From Fistularia commersonii (lineage: Eukaryota > Chordata > Actinopteri > Syngnathiformes > Fistulariidae), in assembly GCA_037954325.1 (NCBI GenBank), contig JBBMNZ010000035.1, positions 5,456,001 through 5,520,000 on the forward strand: DNA of 64,000 bases, written 5' to 3'. Each line of letters opens with the position of its first letter. Position 1 is the stretch's first letter. Position numbers and translations under genes: made by a program. Positions 25,068 to 37,669 of this stretch are shown piece by piece. The notes under the pieces were generated by a model. The model was not told the origin of the DNA and made no database searches. It worked only from the letters and a program-made list of their open reading frames with translations.

Positions 25068-25918
25068 AGAAGATTCAAGAGATTCAAAGAGTTTATTGTC
25101 ATATGTACAGTGTGGAAACGTGTTTGCCTGTATAATGAAATTCTTACTTTGCTGTCCGCAGTGCATTTGGATATGTATTGACAATAAATAAGCAGTGTAA
25201 ACATTATTGTAAATATGAACAGTGTTGGCAGTGCAAATAAAACATTGACTACCGCTTGGAGTGCGACTCACAAAGTGCAAGGATGACTGCGGTTTAAATG
25301 GCAGTCATTACATTTGCAGCGCTGCATGAAGAGTGTCGAAAAATAAGAAAAAGTGTCAGCTGTTTAGGAGTCTGGTAGAACAAGTTCTTTAGTCGTGTCG
25401 TTCTACAAATTTGACGCTCCTGTACCTCCGGCCGGAGGTTAGGAGTGTGAACAGTCCATGTTGAGGGTGGGCGTGGTCCTTGGTGATGGAGGTCCTGTGG
25501 ACTCTTAGGTGGTAGATGCTCTGCAGAAAAGGCAGTGGGGTTCTGCTGATCCTCTCTGCAGTCTTTACCGCTCGCTGCAGGCGTCTGCAGGTTTGTAGCA
25601 GAGCTGCTGCCGCACTACACAGTGATACAGCTGGTCAGGATGCTCTCAACAATGCAGCTGTAGAAGTTGCTGAGGATCTTAGGTAACACGCCAAACCTCC
25701 TCGACCAGGTGAGGTCGTCGCTTATGTGGACACCCGGGAAGCCGCTCGCCCTCTCAACCCCAAGACCTTGGAGGAGCAGAGGCTGATATGCTCTCCTCTC
25801 CTTCCTCAGGTCCACTATCATCTCCTTGGTCTTGTCCGTGTTGAGGGTGTGGTTGTTGTCCTCTCTCCACTTCACCAGACCGGCCAACTTCATCCTGTAG
25901 GCCGTTTCGTCTCCGCGG
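25068..25918 (-). mobile_element. 3' end of a non-LTR retrotransposon (LINE), degenerate
   Basis: On the minus strand, a frame at 25615-25893 reads LNTDKTKEMIVDLRKERR, then GVHISDDLTWS and a FYSCIVESILTSCITV-like end. This is the classic C-terminal reverse transcriptase/thumb region of fish CR1/L2-type LINEs (motif DKTKEM.VDFRK, FLGVH..DDLTW, F.R..IES.LT.CITVW). Downstream on that strand lie the expected post-RT part and an end with ACATATGACAATAAACTCTTTGAATCTT, typical of a LINE 3' terminus. Between the DLTWS block and the FYS block a stretch of the usual sequence is missing, and the 5' part of the element is absent. It is a dead, 5'-truncated copy. Clade is uncertain. Confidence 0.75.
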
Positions 25919-25919
25919 G

Positions 25920-27000
25920 TTAGCTTCTACATAGCTAAAACAGTCTTTCTTCAGCCTGCTTCATGTTGAAAAGGCTCATTTAATTTGAGACAGAATTCAC
26001 AGAATTCATGAAGTCTTCAGGTTTCAACCCGATCAGCATGAAATAAATGAGTACCGATTTTGCGCCGTTCAAATGTTTCTATCGCTTGATATCCAATGTC
26101 GCTAACATTTTTCTGTTTCCTCTCAGTACAGACTCATAAAAAGAACCTTTTCATCGGACCATTATTGTATGTTTTTTTTTTCCCCATGATGTATTTACTC
26201 TTTAAATATTTTATAATGACTACCGTTAAAGCATTTCCCCCCTTAGATACATGACGCATAAAACTGCGAGTGTGTCACATTGTTAAGAATGATAATATCT
26301 TGTGATTATTCGTGACATAATACTAATGTGATTTTCATTATAAGCTGCAAAAGTAACCCATCATGGTGATTGTTGTTGCCACAGCACGATAAATCAAACC
26401 CATTGCAAAGCTCCATTGTTTTTACACTGGCAGCTATAAAAAACAGCAAGCCTCAGATTTTCTACACAGTTGACAGTTTCAGCACCTATCTTGCTGCATT
26501 TCTGTGTCAGGAATCCATTCTATCAACTCATATTCTTTGAAAAAGAGGCTATTTAGTAATTGGAAGGTCTGACTACCCTCAGACAAGGGTTTCTGTACCA
26601 ATTGATCATTTTCAAATATGTAAGATATTCATCCCTTTAATGATACACTTTGTTTTTTTTGTTTGTTTTTTTCAATCGTCTCACTCTTCAATATAAATAG
26701 TAAAAATCTACAGTAAATTTCCCAGTGTAGATAAATTACTATTATGTTCGGGCATTATTTTTACTAATGGAGTGGCTCATTCAGTTTGCATCTACCTGCA
26801 AATCCCTGCCAAATAATGGCTCAGAGCAGATGACTTGATTATTGTCAACGCCCCATTGGAGAAAGTGGGCGTCGTAATGAGACCAGATGGAGGGAAGTGA
26901 AAGAAGCAAACATAATTCACTACTCTTAGTGATATTTATAGGCTGCCCGACTGGGTGAAGAGTGGTCTCCGGAATCCAAGCTGAAAGTTAATTAGGTGCA
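25920..27000. other. Intergenic, no gene seen
   Basis: AT-rich sequence with short homopolymers. The part 26390-27000 is repeat-poor and could be a regulatory stretch, which cannot be decided here. Confidence 0.35.
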
Positions 27001-27229
27001 AATTCAATCAGTTGTCGGTCCGGCGGGAGCCGCAGCAGCAGGTGGTCATTGTGTCAGCCATGACGGCGTATCATCTTGACTGCATGTATGCGTGCACGTC
27101 TACATTTGTGTGCAGCCTCTCTCTCTTCCTTTCACTCTCTCTACATATGGAGTCAAAACTTTGGTGTCCATTGACCTTTTGTGGTCTGATGTTATTTCAA
27201 ATTGCTGGTACGAGAGATCAAAACAACAG

Positions 27230-27246
27230 GACACACACACACACAC
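27230..27246. repeat. CA microsatellite (short)
   Basis: Run of CA units beside the coding-like island at 27.3 kb. Confidence 0.7.
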
Positions 27247-27304
27247 GCATTTTGGTTGTCTTTGCGGCCTGAAAATAATAATAAGTGGAGCGAGGAATGC
27301 ACTT

Positions 27305-27620
27305 CAGCTGATGCAAGTCCAGGGGATGGGAAGGTGCGGACACTCCTGTCAGCACTCCTCTCTGCTCGATACGACATCGGGGGGCTTCTGACACTATCAT
27401 TGATGGCGCGGACCAAACTCAATTTCAAGAATCCCCTGCCCAGCCATCATCGAAGACACACACAATTGATGCTACCTCTTGAGGGTAATGTCTCTTGTCC
27501 ACAGACCTGGCCGCTCCCTCATCAACAACATCCTCTTGTACCTGCTGGGTCGGATGTTTACCGGATGCTACCGAGACCGATCCTATTCCCAGAAGCGTTC
27601 CTCGCTGATTGCCGTAACAC
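27305..27620 (+). other. Unassigned coding-like island (possible pseudogene or repeat remnant)
   Basis: Frame 1 reads GDGKVRTLLSALLSARY followed by DIGGLLTLSLMARTKLNF and NPLPSHHRR up to about 27483. Frame 2 then reads RPGRSLINNILLYLLGRM and GCYRDRSYSQKRSSLIA at 27506-27610. Both segments look like real protein (amphipathic, low-bias), and the shift between frames across about 20 bases suggests a frameshifted coding remnant. No good acceptor with a pyrimidine tract precedes it. I do not recognise the protein family. It could be a processed pseudogene, a degraded transposon ORF or chance. Confidence 0.3.
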
Positions 27621-29706
27621 ATGAAAATATTTTTCCCAAAATTTTTTTTACATCTTGATCTCAACAGAAAACACATGTCAGATCTACATCAATGTTTTTC
27701 TTTTTCTTTTCAGCTCAACATTTCTTACTTTCATTTTTTCAGGGACATCTCAGTCAATCAATTAGTACAGTACAGACATGTTTTCCGGCTAAATGTCACA
27801 GCAGGAACTGATATCGGATACTGTTGTGCCGATACAAGTTCTAGATAATAGCGTGCTCCGCTGCCATTCCGGGAAGACAACCTAGAGGAGTCGCTGCTAT
27901 CACAGTGACCATGAGATTTCAGCTTACACTCTCATCTCATAGTAATCCAGCAATTCGGTACAATATCTGCAAACTAATCTCCAGAAAACCACGTAACAAA
28001 ACCCTTTCTTACTTCGTTATGGAGTGCATTGTTTACGCCGGGGCTGTTACGGTGTGATAGCTGATGTTCCGAGAAGGTGTTCATATGGTCGGGGTGTTTC
28101 AACCCTCCCCCCCCACGCTCGACAGGCCAATGACATTGACTTCAGCGGGTGACTTTGCATGCACGTGCACACACGGGCTTGCGGCGCGCAGACATACTAC
28201 AGTGTTGACAGGATAGTGGCTGTTACCTTTTCCTGACCATCAGCAACCCACTGTGCCGGGCTGTGGAGCGCCGTAGGCTGGCTTCATTCTGCTTGGACGT
28301 AAGTGTCTGCTGTGACTCTTAATGCTGATATGTGTTTTCCTCAGCTTTCTTGACTTTTCTTAATGACCCCATACATTATGCATCAGTGCCATTATGGTTT
28401 GTAGAAAAAAGGTCCCATCAACCAAAGGATTTGCATGGATAACTGGTGACTGCAGTGGCTCCACATTTGTTGATATGTGAACAAACTAGGGGGGCGGGGG
28501 TTATACTTAATAATAATTAATTTGCTCAGGTCCTGGTCGTTCGCTCGGTCGGTGAACGTACCCCTTGGTTTGGCTCAGGTTTTTTTTTAATTCAAATACG
28601 CCAAAATGTTGCCAATTTGGCTCACGACGTATGTTCATCTCTGCTTTTTGATAAGGGAAGAACCGTCTTCAGGAGTTAATTATTGGATAATAGCATTATT
28701 TGCATCCTCATTAAGCATCCTACTTTTAGGGAGGCATAGGACTAAACCTCAATTGTCAAAAACAGAAATTTAGAACAGGATCAATCACTGAATTGAGTTT
28801 GTTATTCATGTAAATGTGACCTTAAATTTTGACCTTGCTATTTATAGCAATATATGTTTTATCAACATATATTCTTAAGCAATACAACATATGTTATTAT
28901 GATGCTGATGCTGGTAATTTTATAGGTAAGACCTATTAACATATAGGCTAAAATGTTGGCTACATAACATCTGAGTCTGCTATTTGAATGCATGTATTTG
29001 CAACTTTTGGATTGGAGTTTTGCAATTCTCCGTTTTTGCTTCGGTGAGGAAATAAAGCACATTTAACAAGCCTGACCAGTAAAGTCGAGCGTTAGCTGAT
29101 GTTACTGCTACCGACGCAACAGGAGTATCACACCTTACCAGTCGAGCATAAAAAATAACTTATATTATTATATGTATGTGTGCTATGGTGCTTGCATGCA
29201 CATCTGCACGTGTGTGTGTGTGTGTGTGCATGTGTGCGTGTGATTACACCATAGGCTGAATGTATGCAGTTTCATGATGATACTGGTTTTGCAGAACAGG
29301 AGAGGCTCAGAGTTCCAAGGCCTTATGGTAAACCTATTAAGTTGGAGACCAGAAATGACCAAATCCCGGATACCTGCATTCTCCTGAAAATGTTTTATTC
29401 AGTTCTATCTCACATCCCAGATGTCCTGTATAATTATGTAATATATAGCCCGATAAGGCTCTTTACAAGTAGGGAGTTGGCAATTAAAGGAAAGTGCTGT
29501 CAGCCTGGGTTTACATTCTTTTTGTGAAATTGTTACACATATATTAGTGAAAGTAGCGAAAATAATAAGCTGTAGGTACAACAAAGAAAACAGATATATC
29601 CTATTTTGCCATTTTCAGTACTCATTATTCATCTATCAGTTCCCAAGGGGTCAATTCAGCCATGCCTTTTTTACCCACTCTAGCATAGGAAATGTTCACT
29701 ATGATG

Positions 29707-29715
29707 GAACACACA

Positions 29716-29762
<47 letters not shown>
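29707..29762. repeat. CA microsatellite
   Basis: About 27 CA units with one interruption (ACCAC). Confidence 0.9.
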
Positions 29763-29763
<1 letters not shown>

Positions 29764-30804
29764 GGTAGCGGGCAGCCATTTTGCTGCACCTGAGCCAGCT
29801 GGTCAGGTCATTTGGCACCTTGGTCAAGGGTGTGTCTTCTGCAAATGCAGAGGAAGTGGAAAATTCCTTCACCTTCCCCATCTCCAATTTTACCCTGAAG
29901 ACCGGGGAAATTATGATTCGCATTTTAAGTATGAGTTTCCATGAACGGAAAGACCGCAACGACAGTATACAAAGGAATAAACTTGCCACAGGTGATTAAT
30001 GTATGTAATAAAACAGGAGTAGGTAACATTTTCCATTGAGTTCATTAAAACCCCAATGCATAAAGGACGCATGTAGCACCCAAAATAGGTCACATTAGGA
30101 CGATCAAAAATGAAACAAAATGAATCTGTCCGTTAAATAATATAATAATTACTCACTGCAGTTGGTCTTGTATTCACCCCCTTCCCTTATGGTCATAAAT
30201 TCCGCTGGAACGGCGATGTGATCTTTACTGAAGTTCTTCAATTTACTCATGCATTGGGTTTTTAATGAATTCTGAAGAACCCAATGTTTCCAATTTTAAT
30301 TTAATTGTAGTACTGAGTTTTGCTGCAGGTGTCCTTTGCACCTTTACCTTTGTAAATTCTCTTGTAAGTGCTTGTTTGGATATTATGGACTTGATGAGTG
30401 AAGGACAGAGGCACAAGTGAGGGAAATGTTTACGAGAAGACATGGATTCAAGTTGGTAAATGGGTTTTCTTGCATTTACCAAGGGAAGTGTTATTGTTGT
30501 AAATGTAGCACTTCAGGTGCTGTGTATTGTCAAGATAAAATCTCAGTGATGTTTTGTAAAAACGCGTACAGACCCGAGAAAACAAAAATTCATATTCATC
30601 GACGTAGGAAAAACTCAAGCCATTGACAGAAAAGTGCCGTCTCAGCTGGATGAAAAAAAAAAACTGTGCTCATGCAGTCACACAGTTAGATGATTAGTCT
30701 TGTATACAACAATATATGTGTTCCATAACCACTATATCGAACAAGGAAAGGAACCATCATGCACAATAATATTCCTACTTTCAGAACTGTAGAGCACACT
30801 GGGG

Positions 30805-30912
30805 ATTTAACTCCTCACAGCAAGAAGGTTCAGGATTCTATTTTCCAGACAGTTTAGTTGTTTTATTTCTCTCTGCAGAGTTTGCAAGTTCTGTGTGCTG
30901 GGTGCTCCCCAA
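30805..30912 (+). repeat. Dispersed tRNA-derived-type repeat, fragment
   Basis: CTCCTCACAGCAAGAAGGTTCAGG followed by CTCTGCAGAGTTTGCAAGTTCT corresponds to the head-to-middle blocks of the repeat at 9698 (CACCTCAGAGTAAGAAGGTCC, then TTTGCATGTTCTCC), here with diverged sequence and no 3' end. Confidence 0.5.
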
Positions 30913-31399
30913 CTTTAGAAATGGATGGACGTCCATTTCATCTGATTTGCACATAAACCAGTTTGTGCGTTATTCACATTTCCTATTTCTTGCTTGGACG
31001 ATTATGCAAACCCATTTTATGCAATAAGATAAATAATGTTTCTACTGATGGGATGAGCACAAAGACTTCGCTGAGTCTCTTTAAAGACCTTCGATGTGCT
31101 TAAGATAAAATGTTGCAAATATTAATCCTTTTGCCATTTTGCTGCATCACTCTGGGGTCAATCAAATGGGATATTTTTGTACATTTTTGTACCTTTGCAA
31201 CTCAGCTTGTGTACATACCATGTTTCTCCTATTTGACTCAAACCAGCACTCGGGTGTACTATTTTTTGTGCTCAAACTAGACAGTTACAATAACATAATT
31301 ACCTTATCATAAAACACAATACAACATACAGAACCCCTGACATATAAGTATATAAATCAGATTTGATAAGGCACATTATTTTTTCCTCCATGAGCTGAA

Positions 31400-31735
31400 A
31401 TGACTTTGACAGCCCTGATCTAACATGTACTGACCCTCCGGTGGACTCAGTCCTGATCCTATTCATCCTCGTCACTCCCAAACAGAACCCCAACATTTTC
31501 ATCTCCGCTACCTGCAACTCTGTATCCTATCTTTTCCTCAGTGTCACTGTCTCTACATCAGACATCACTGGTCTCACCATTGTCTCGTACATCTTTCCTT
31601 TCTTTTTTTTACGGACGATATTCTTATAACACATCACACCAGACACTATTCTCTGCCTTTTCCACCGACATGCCTGCACACTTTCTTTACCTTTTTAACC
31701 ACACTCTCACTTGCTTTGGACTGTTGTGGGTCTTC
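31400..31735 (-). mobile_element. LINE ORF2 fragment, same family as 41960-42300
   Basis: The minus strand encodes VAEMKMLGFCLGVTRMNRIR followed by a decayed continuation. This matches the RT-distal region of a very common fish non-LTR element (EMKMLRFCLGVTRMDRIRNE). Bases 31405-31500 align with 42212-42290 (shared blocks ATCTAACATGT, CTGATCCTAT, CACTCCCAAA), so the two copies overlap in the parent element and this one extends further towards its 5' side. Many substitutions show it is old. The clade is not assigned. Confidence 0.6.
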
Positions 31736-31739
31736 TATT

Positions 31740-34490
31740 TTGTTTTGTGTTTTTTTTCATCTTGTTTGATTATGTAAAGCCAGCGAGGCGTCAGGTGGAC
31801 TTGGGGGAAATGTTTCCTTTTACATTCAAGATTTAACTTGAATGTAACAAAGCACCACTTGAAACAACATGGGTATGAGTATGTTTTGGCAGCCTTGTTG
31901 CTTGCAGGAGAATACCTTACAAAAAGCCGAGTCTCATTCTAACTTTCGATCCGGAGTGGTATTGATCTCATCTCTTGTTGAGCTGAAGAGGGGAGAAGGG
32001 CACTCCTCCCAAGCAAGGAAAAGTATAGAATAAGGGTGGATTGACCTTGCAAGGATGTAGGAGACGGACTCACATGACAAACTGCTTAGAGATTGAAAGA
32101 GGAAGAAGACCCACATGGAGTATCTAATGCAAAACAAACAAAAATCCTTTGATCAAATTAAACAAATCTCAAATGTAATAGTCCATTTCTGTCAGGGCGC
32201 AAACGCTGCTTGGAATTTGAATTTGTGTGCGTTTGTGTGTCCGGCAGAATCCGCTAAACATTCGCCCCAGTGTTCTTTCGCTCTCTCATACGAAACAATG
32301 AGATGCCAAAACATTTCACTAAGCTGGGCTCTACGTGCCCTGATATGAGTCTTTTTCTAATTGTTATATTGATAATTAATTTTTAAAAAATGCGATATAT
32401 TGAATTAGGGGTTTATATTTTATGGAATTTAAGAAGTCTGTAATCTGTTACTTATAAAAGTCAGCCATGTGTTGTATTTGATATGCTGTAGGGGGGAAAA
32501 AAAAAAGCATTTCAACATAAAATCTTTATCTTACCGGACCTTATTTGTACTTTTAGATGCATTGTTTGTACTGATTTGTACACTTTTACGTTCTGATACA
32601 GTGGTACAGCTTCACATCAGCTCTTAAAATCAATGACCTTGGAAATATCCAAAATAACCAAGCCAAGAAGTGATCAAAACTGAAAATGTATTTTGCGGTT
32701 ATCGCAGTCATGGGTCTAGACCTCGCTGTGCTTTGAAAGGCAGCTGCTGTGTTTTGTATTTCAGTATTTTAATATCTTCCCAAAAATACCGAGGGGCCTC
32801 ACGTTCCAATTTTACCGTACTAGTCGGGAATTTATGAACCTACAAACAATCAGTTACTCCGAGCCTGAGTTGTTTCACCAGCAAGCATCTTTCTCCTTCA
32901 CGCTGGTAGTCACGATCCTGCCTGGACCCGAATAAATAGCCAGCTCCGTTGTTCTCAGAGAAATGGAGTAAAGGGGAAAAAAAAAAAAAGAAACTACACA
33001 TAGAATGAAAAACATACTAATGCACGAATGATACACTGGAGGGGGGGGGGGTTGCCTTCAAGATCGATGTTACACAACGAAATACACAAACAAGTTTTCT
33101 TTGATCTCAGTTCAATCTTTCATTTCCAAATGTATGGAGACTTGTACCGGAGACATATTTTTAATTTTTCTTATGAAAAAATATGTCCCCTCATGCCTAC
33201 CTCTTGGATTTGTTCACTTGATAAACAGGGAAACCAGATGGGAATTTACACTTTAACTCAAATCACTTTTGTTGCGTGAAAGATTTCTAATCAGGTTTTA
33301 CACCATTTATATTGTGCTCTGTAAAGGTTTTGTGGAGGTGGACTCCCAAAATCTGAGGAAAACCAGCTCATTCAAACAGCTTTGAGATCGCAGCAAGCTA
33401 CCAATTCTATTGTTTTGTTGTTTTTTTTTTTCTTTACATTTTTTTTTTTCCCCGCTTTATCTGCAGTGATTCATGTTTTCTGAATCCCATAAACCCCAGG
33501 GTTTCAGTGTCGCAACCCCTCCGCTGGGTGCAGAGTTGGTTGAAATGAATGATTTAATTTGGCAGGCTATATACCTCACTGCACACCGACCGCAGACGGT
33601 GAAAGCATTATTGTACAGGAGGACACTTCAGATAGAAATAATGCCCCTTGGCTAAGTGTTGATGCAATAAGCAGGGCTGATGGGAAAATATTGATCAACA
33701 GAATCAGATCTTCTATAGGACACATATAGAGACTAGTTACCCAGGGTGTATGAGGATAAATCAAATATTTTTTTTTTTTATTCCATGTACAGTGTAGCTG
33801 ATCTTATCTTCCTCATGTGATTTAATTAAAAAATAAAACATCAAATCTTTGTGGAATATCACATAAAATTCAATGTGTAAAACCCACACGCAGGATGTTC
33901 CAATACAGTCATCATTCTTTTAATATCACTCCCATGTGTATGCGTTCTGTGCGCATCCATCACAGAGGTGTGAGCTGTACATGAGATTGATGGACCACTA
34001 ACGCTCTCAGACAAACTGCCAGTTTCCATCATTTTTCCATCATCCGCCCCTCGTGTTTTTTTCCCCGAGAAGGAGCGACTGGATCTAGTGCCGGAGGATT
34101 ACACGCCGTGTTGTTCTGGAAAACGGGGCGACCTGGCCCCCCGTGTGGGATCACCTGTGGCTCGGCAGATGCGATACTCTTTAGTGGCCTCCGTCGAGAG
34201 AGCTGCGCTGGGCGAGATCATGCGGAAACACTATCATAAAAAGGCACCTTCAACTGCAGGATTATCGTATGTAATCCTTGCAGAGCAATAAAAAAGACGG
34301 GCGAGTGAAATAAGGCACTTGTTCATGTACAATGACTCTAACTTGCACATGCTGTGCGCTATTTAATGTATGATTTTGCATTTCTTTGAACTCATATGCA
34401 CACATTTAATTTCTATTCTTCGAATTCGTCCTTCTTGAATTGTTAAAAATACAATATCCAAAAAAATTCGGTGAAATTTGAAAAGGCGTG
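31740..34490. other. Intergenic, no gene seen
   Basis: AT-rich sequence with homopolymer runs (for example 12 G at about 33040). No gene, RNA or recognised mobile element could be supported. Confidence 0.45.
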
Positions 34491-34502
34491 GTTTGTGTAG
34501 AA

Positions 34503-35235
34503 CAGGGGTGCCCACACTTTTTTGCCCTATGAGCTACTTTTCAAATGACCATATGAAAATGATCTACCGCCGCTAAAAATGCTGAATATATATTTATTTG
34601 TATATCTACTGATACACTTAACACAATAAATGTTTGCGGATCTTGCATAACTGCATGAACCTTTATGGCGCACTACTTTTTTTGGTAAATACCTAATTCT
34701 GATGACTTGAATGGAGTCAGCAACATAGTTAAAGTTAGCTGTGAGAAAAATGACCGCTGTCCTGACAGCTGGGATTTTAGTTCCTTCACCTTTCTCCCTC
34801 TCAACTCACTTTTCGGAGGAAAGTCGGTGCTGTGGTTTTTATGAACGGTTTGAAATTTCCCTTTTTTGGTATTGCAATGGCAGACCGGCAGATGAGGCGA
34901 ACGCACTTTGAAAATGACATTGTAAAAAAAAAAAAGTCCACCTCCCATTCCGTATGGAAGTGATACATTTTAGTCTTTTTACTTGGTCCAGCTCCCCCAT
35001 GCATTTTTATACCCATACCTTTAGAAGACATAAATTGGAGGCTAACTCGCTAGCTTGCTAGAATGCGCCATTATGTGTCTGAAAAGGTCAGATCGGACAG
35101 ACCGACTGTCAGTCAAGTGACAAACTTCATAGTGAGGATGATAGGTTGACGTCAACGTTTTAATGCCAATGCGATCTACCAACGCTACCTTTGCGATCCA
35201 CCGGTAGATCGCGATCGACGTATTGGGCACACCTG
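34503..35235 (+). mobile_element. hAT-type MITE, copy 1 (733 bp)
   Basis: The ends are inverted: CAGGGGTGCCCAC at the left and TTGGGCACACCTG at the right. The 8 bases outside are GTGTAGAA (34495-34502) and GTGTGGAA (35236-35243), a 7/8 target-site duplication of the length typical of hAT transposons. The interior has the blocks GAGCTACTTTTCAAATGACC and GGTAGATCGCGATCGACG and no transposase frame. A second copy lies at 41105-41843 in the same orientation. Confidence 0.8.
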
Positions 35236-35249
35236 GTGTGGAATAAACC

Positions 35250-37560
35250 AACAGAGCAAATAGCGGACTTGATAAAGGGGACCTGAGATTTGCTTTTGTT
35301 CAAAGGTCAAGTCAGCAAGAGTTAGGAGCCCTCCTACAGGTGTGCTGTAAGCTGTAAATCATGAGGCATGGAAGTGATCCATTTAGGCGGGCATGTACAC
35401 GACACGCCACCGCATGACTACGGGCATATTGATGAAATATCCTGTATCCAGACGATTGGCATGACACATGTTCTCCTCGCTGTTTACAACACAGATATTG
35501 TCGTTTGCACAAATTTAATGACATCATCCACATTGCATGACAGCAATTTATCGCATACTCTTTTTGTTACTTTTCAATGTCATGGACTTTTTTTCTGCTG
35601 TTTCGGGGCTAATATTGTAGAGCTGTTCTCGGTAGCGATACCGTCACTAACCAAGAGTCTGCAGTTAATGAGCTTTTAACAGGTGAATCATGTTTGTCAA
35701 TCTCAGTCTGCATTCTTTTGTCAACAATTAATCAATGAAGTGCTGAAACATGGTGGTCAATACCTCGCTAGTGACATTGCTGAGCACCCGCTCATTACCT
35801 CATGCATGTACAGTGCACATAGATAAACACTTTGTAGTCAGTAAAACGGATCTTCCCCTTATAGTGAGATGGTATTGGAAATCAATATTGGCTGTATGAA
35901 GTGTGAGAATACTCTGACTCCATGTATTAATCATGAATAAGAAGTTACCTCTGACCTCACATGCATGAGTAATGAATGACATTTGGCCTCCTCCGGGGCT
36001 GAGAAAAAGGCAACGTGCATTTATTTTAAGAACACAGAAAAAAAAAAAAACACTACGTTATTTTCTCCATTTCAGCTCTTTGTGGAGTGATATCCCTTAT
36101 TTCCTTTTGAAGAATGCAAATGTAAATAACGGGATGAGAGGTAAAAAAGCTGCAATTTTTTTCTAAAAAGCCACTGGTCTCATCGGGTCTGCCTTCCCAG
36201 ACAATGCATACACAGCATGCTTAACATACTCATATGTTAGCGTCCTCCAACACACAAACCTTTACATGTAGATCCGTGTGAGAGTAAATGTGTGTACGTT
36301 ATATGTTCATGAATTCATGCTCTGAGATTGGGCTTCGAGAGACCAGCGATATTCTGCTGTTTACCCAAGAGTCACATTAATTAGGGAGATTAACTGGCTA
36401 ATAAGAGGAGATTGCTTCACTTAATGACTCCCTGCTATATTAAAAACTCTCCCAGGCCTTCAGCGCAGAGAGGCATTAAATGACAACTGTTAATGAAACA
36501 AGATAAATAGGAAGTAGATATGTACGTGCTTCCCTCTCTTCGATTGTTTCACGGTGTTCTAGTGCATTTAAGTTAGACAATGCCATCTTGAGTTCAGCCC
36601 CAGACTCACAGCAGGCGAGCTTTAACACAATTCTGATGGTTTAAACCCAGTACTCCGTCTCTTTACATAAAAATGAATAAAACATTGACATCGGTAAAGT
36701 CCGTATGCTTTATCTGTCAACTTAATAAACAGAGCTGTCATTTTCTGTCACTTTTTTTCAAGTATTGGAGTTTCAGTTCTTTTGAAGGCTCAGAGTCCAA
36801 CATGATACACCCTTGGATAACCGAGGTAATGAAATAAAAAAGCAAAAGTTTCCATCACTCACCGGGCATTACAGGCAGGGTTACAGCAATGGAAATGAGA
36901 TTAGAAGTTCGAAATAAAAAATAGGACTATAATGATCGCCGGATTCCATCAAAAACACAGCGGTATCTGGATTTTTACGGTGAGTAGCGAACCTGCTAAA
37001 GGTTCCTGCAAATATGCACATGGTTGTCTCTCTAGACATGTTCAAACACAGAGCAAATGCTAATAGGGACATCATAATGCAGAAAATTGTGCTGGAATTG
37101 TATTTTTTTTCCTCTCTCTCCTTCTCTCCTCCATGGATTCTTGGGGGTAGAATAACGTCACATCTCCAGCTGACATCTGGATGACCCCCTCCACATCTCA
37201 AACTTTGTCACGCCCGCTTCAGCAACTCACACACCCTCCGTGGACTTAATGCCAACGCTTCATTTAAGAGAGAAGGGGCAGCCGGGATGAGTTGATTTTA
37301 TTTGTTTTACTCTTTGCATGATATTTTTGGATTTCTATCATTACAGATATTTTTTATGCATACTTCTTTACATGCATTATGTGGAATTTTATAAGCACTG
37401 TATATATGGAAGCAAGACTGTACCGCCTTGCACCCTTTATAACCACAATGAATTTCAACTTTACCTAATACCTGCAGCCCCCCCCACCCCCATACTTTAT
37501 TCATGCCTTGCAGGACTTTTTTTCTTAAAAGCCTGTGCATTTAACCGATTATATATGAGA
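35250..37560. other. Intergenic, no gene seen
   Basis: AT-rich unique-looking sequence. The segment 36355-36500 (CACATTAATTAGGGAGATTA, then GAGGCATTAAATGACAACTG) is repeat-free with homeodomain-type sites and could be a conserved noncoding element. This is inference only. Confidence 0.3.
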
Positions 37561-37570
37561 CATGAACGTT

Positions 37571-37668
37571 GTGCAGCCACTGAGCCGTGCCCTGGAAGCA
37601 GTTGAGGTTCAGTGCTTCGCTCAACAACACTTCAGCAGGAATCAGGAATCGAACCTGAAGGCCACGTC
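37571..37668 (-). repeat. tRNA-derived SINE-like fragment
   Basis: On the minus strand it reads CAGGTTCGATTCCTG (a good B box) and then TTGAGCGAAGCACTGAACC and CAACTGCTTCCAGGGCACGG, then a decayed end. This block order (B box, TTGAGCAAGGCACTGAACCCC, AACTGCTCCC) is that of a widespread fish SINE. The A-box half is missing. Confidence 0.6.
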
Positions 37669-37669
37669 T

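Larger units (their letters stand above)
27850..31380. other. Intergenic, no gene seen
   Basis: AT-rich sequence with a GT run at 29209-29230 and a long CA run at 29707-29762, plus a fragment of the dispersed repeat at 30805. No gene could be supported. Confidence 0.45.

Noticed and set aside
29699..29989. Minus-strand 96-codon frame with VCVCVC run
   Set aside because: Driven by the CA microsatellite; no domain in the remainder.
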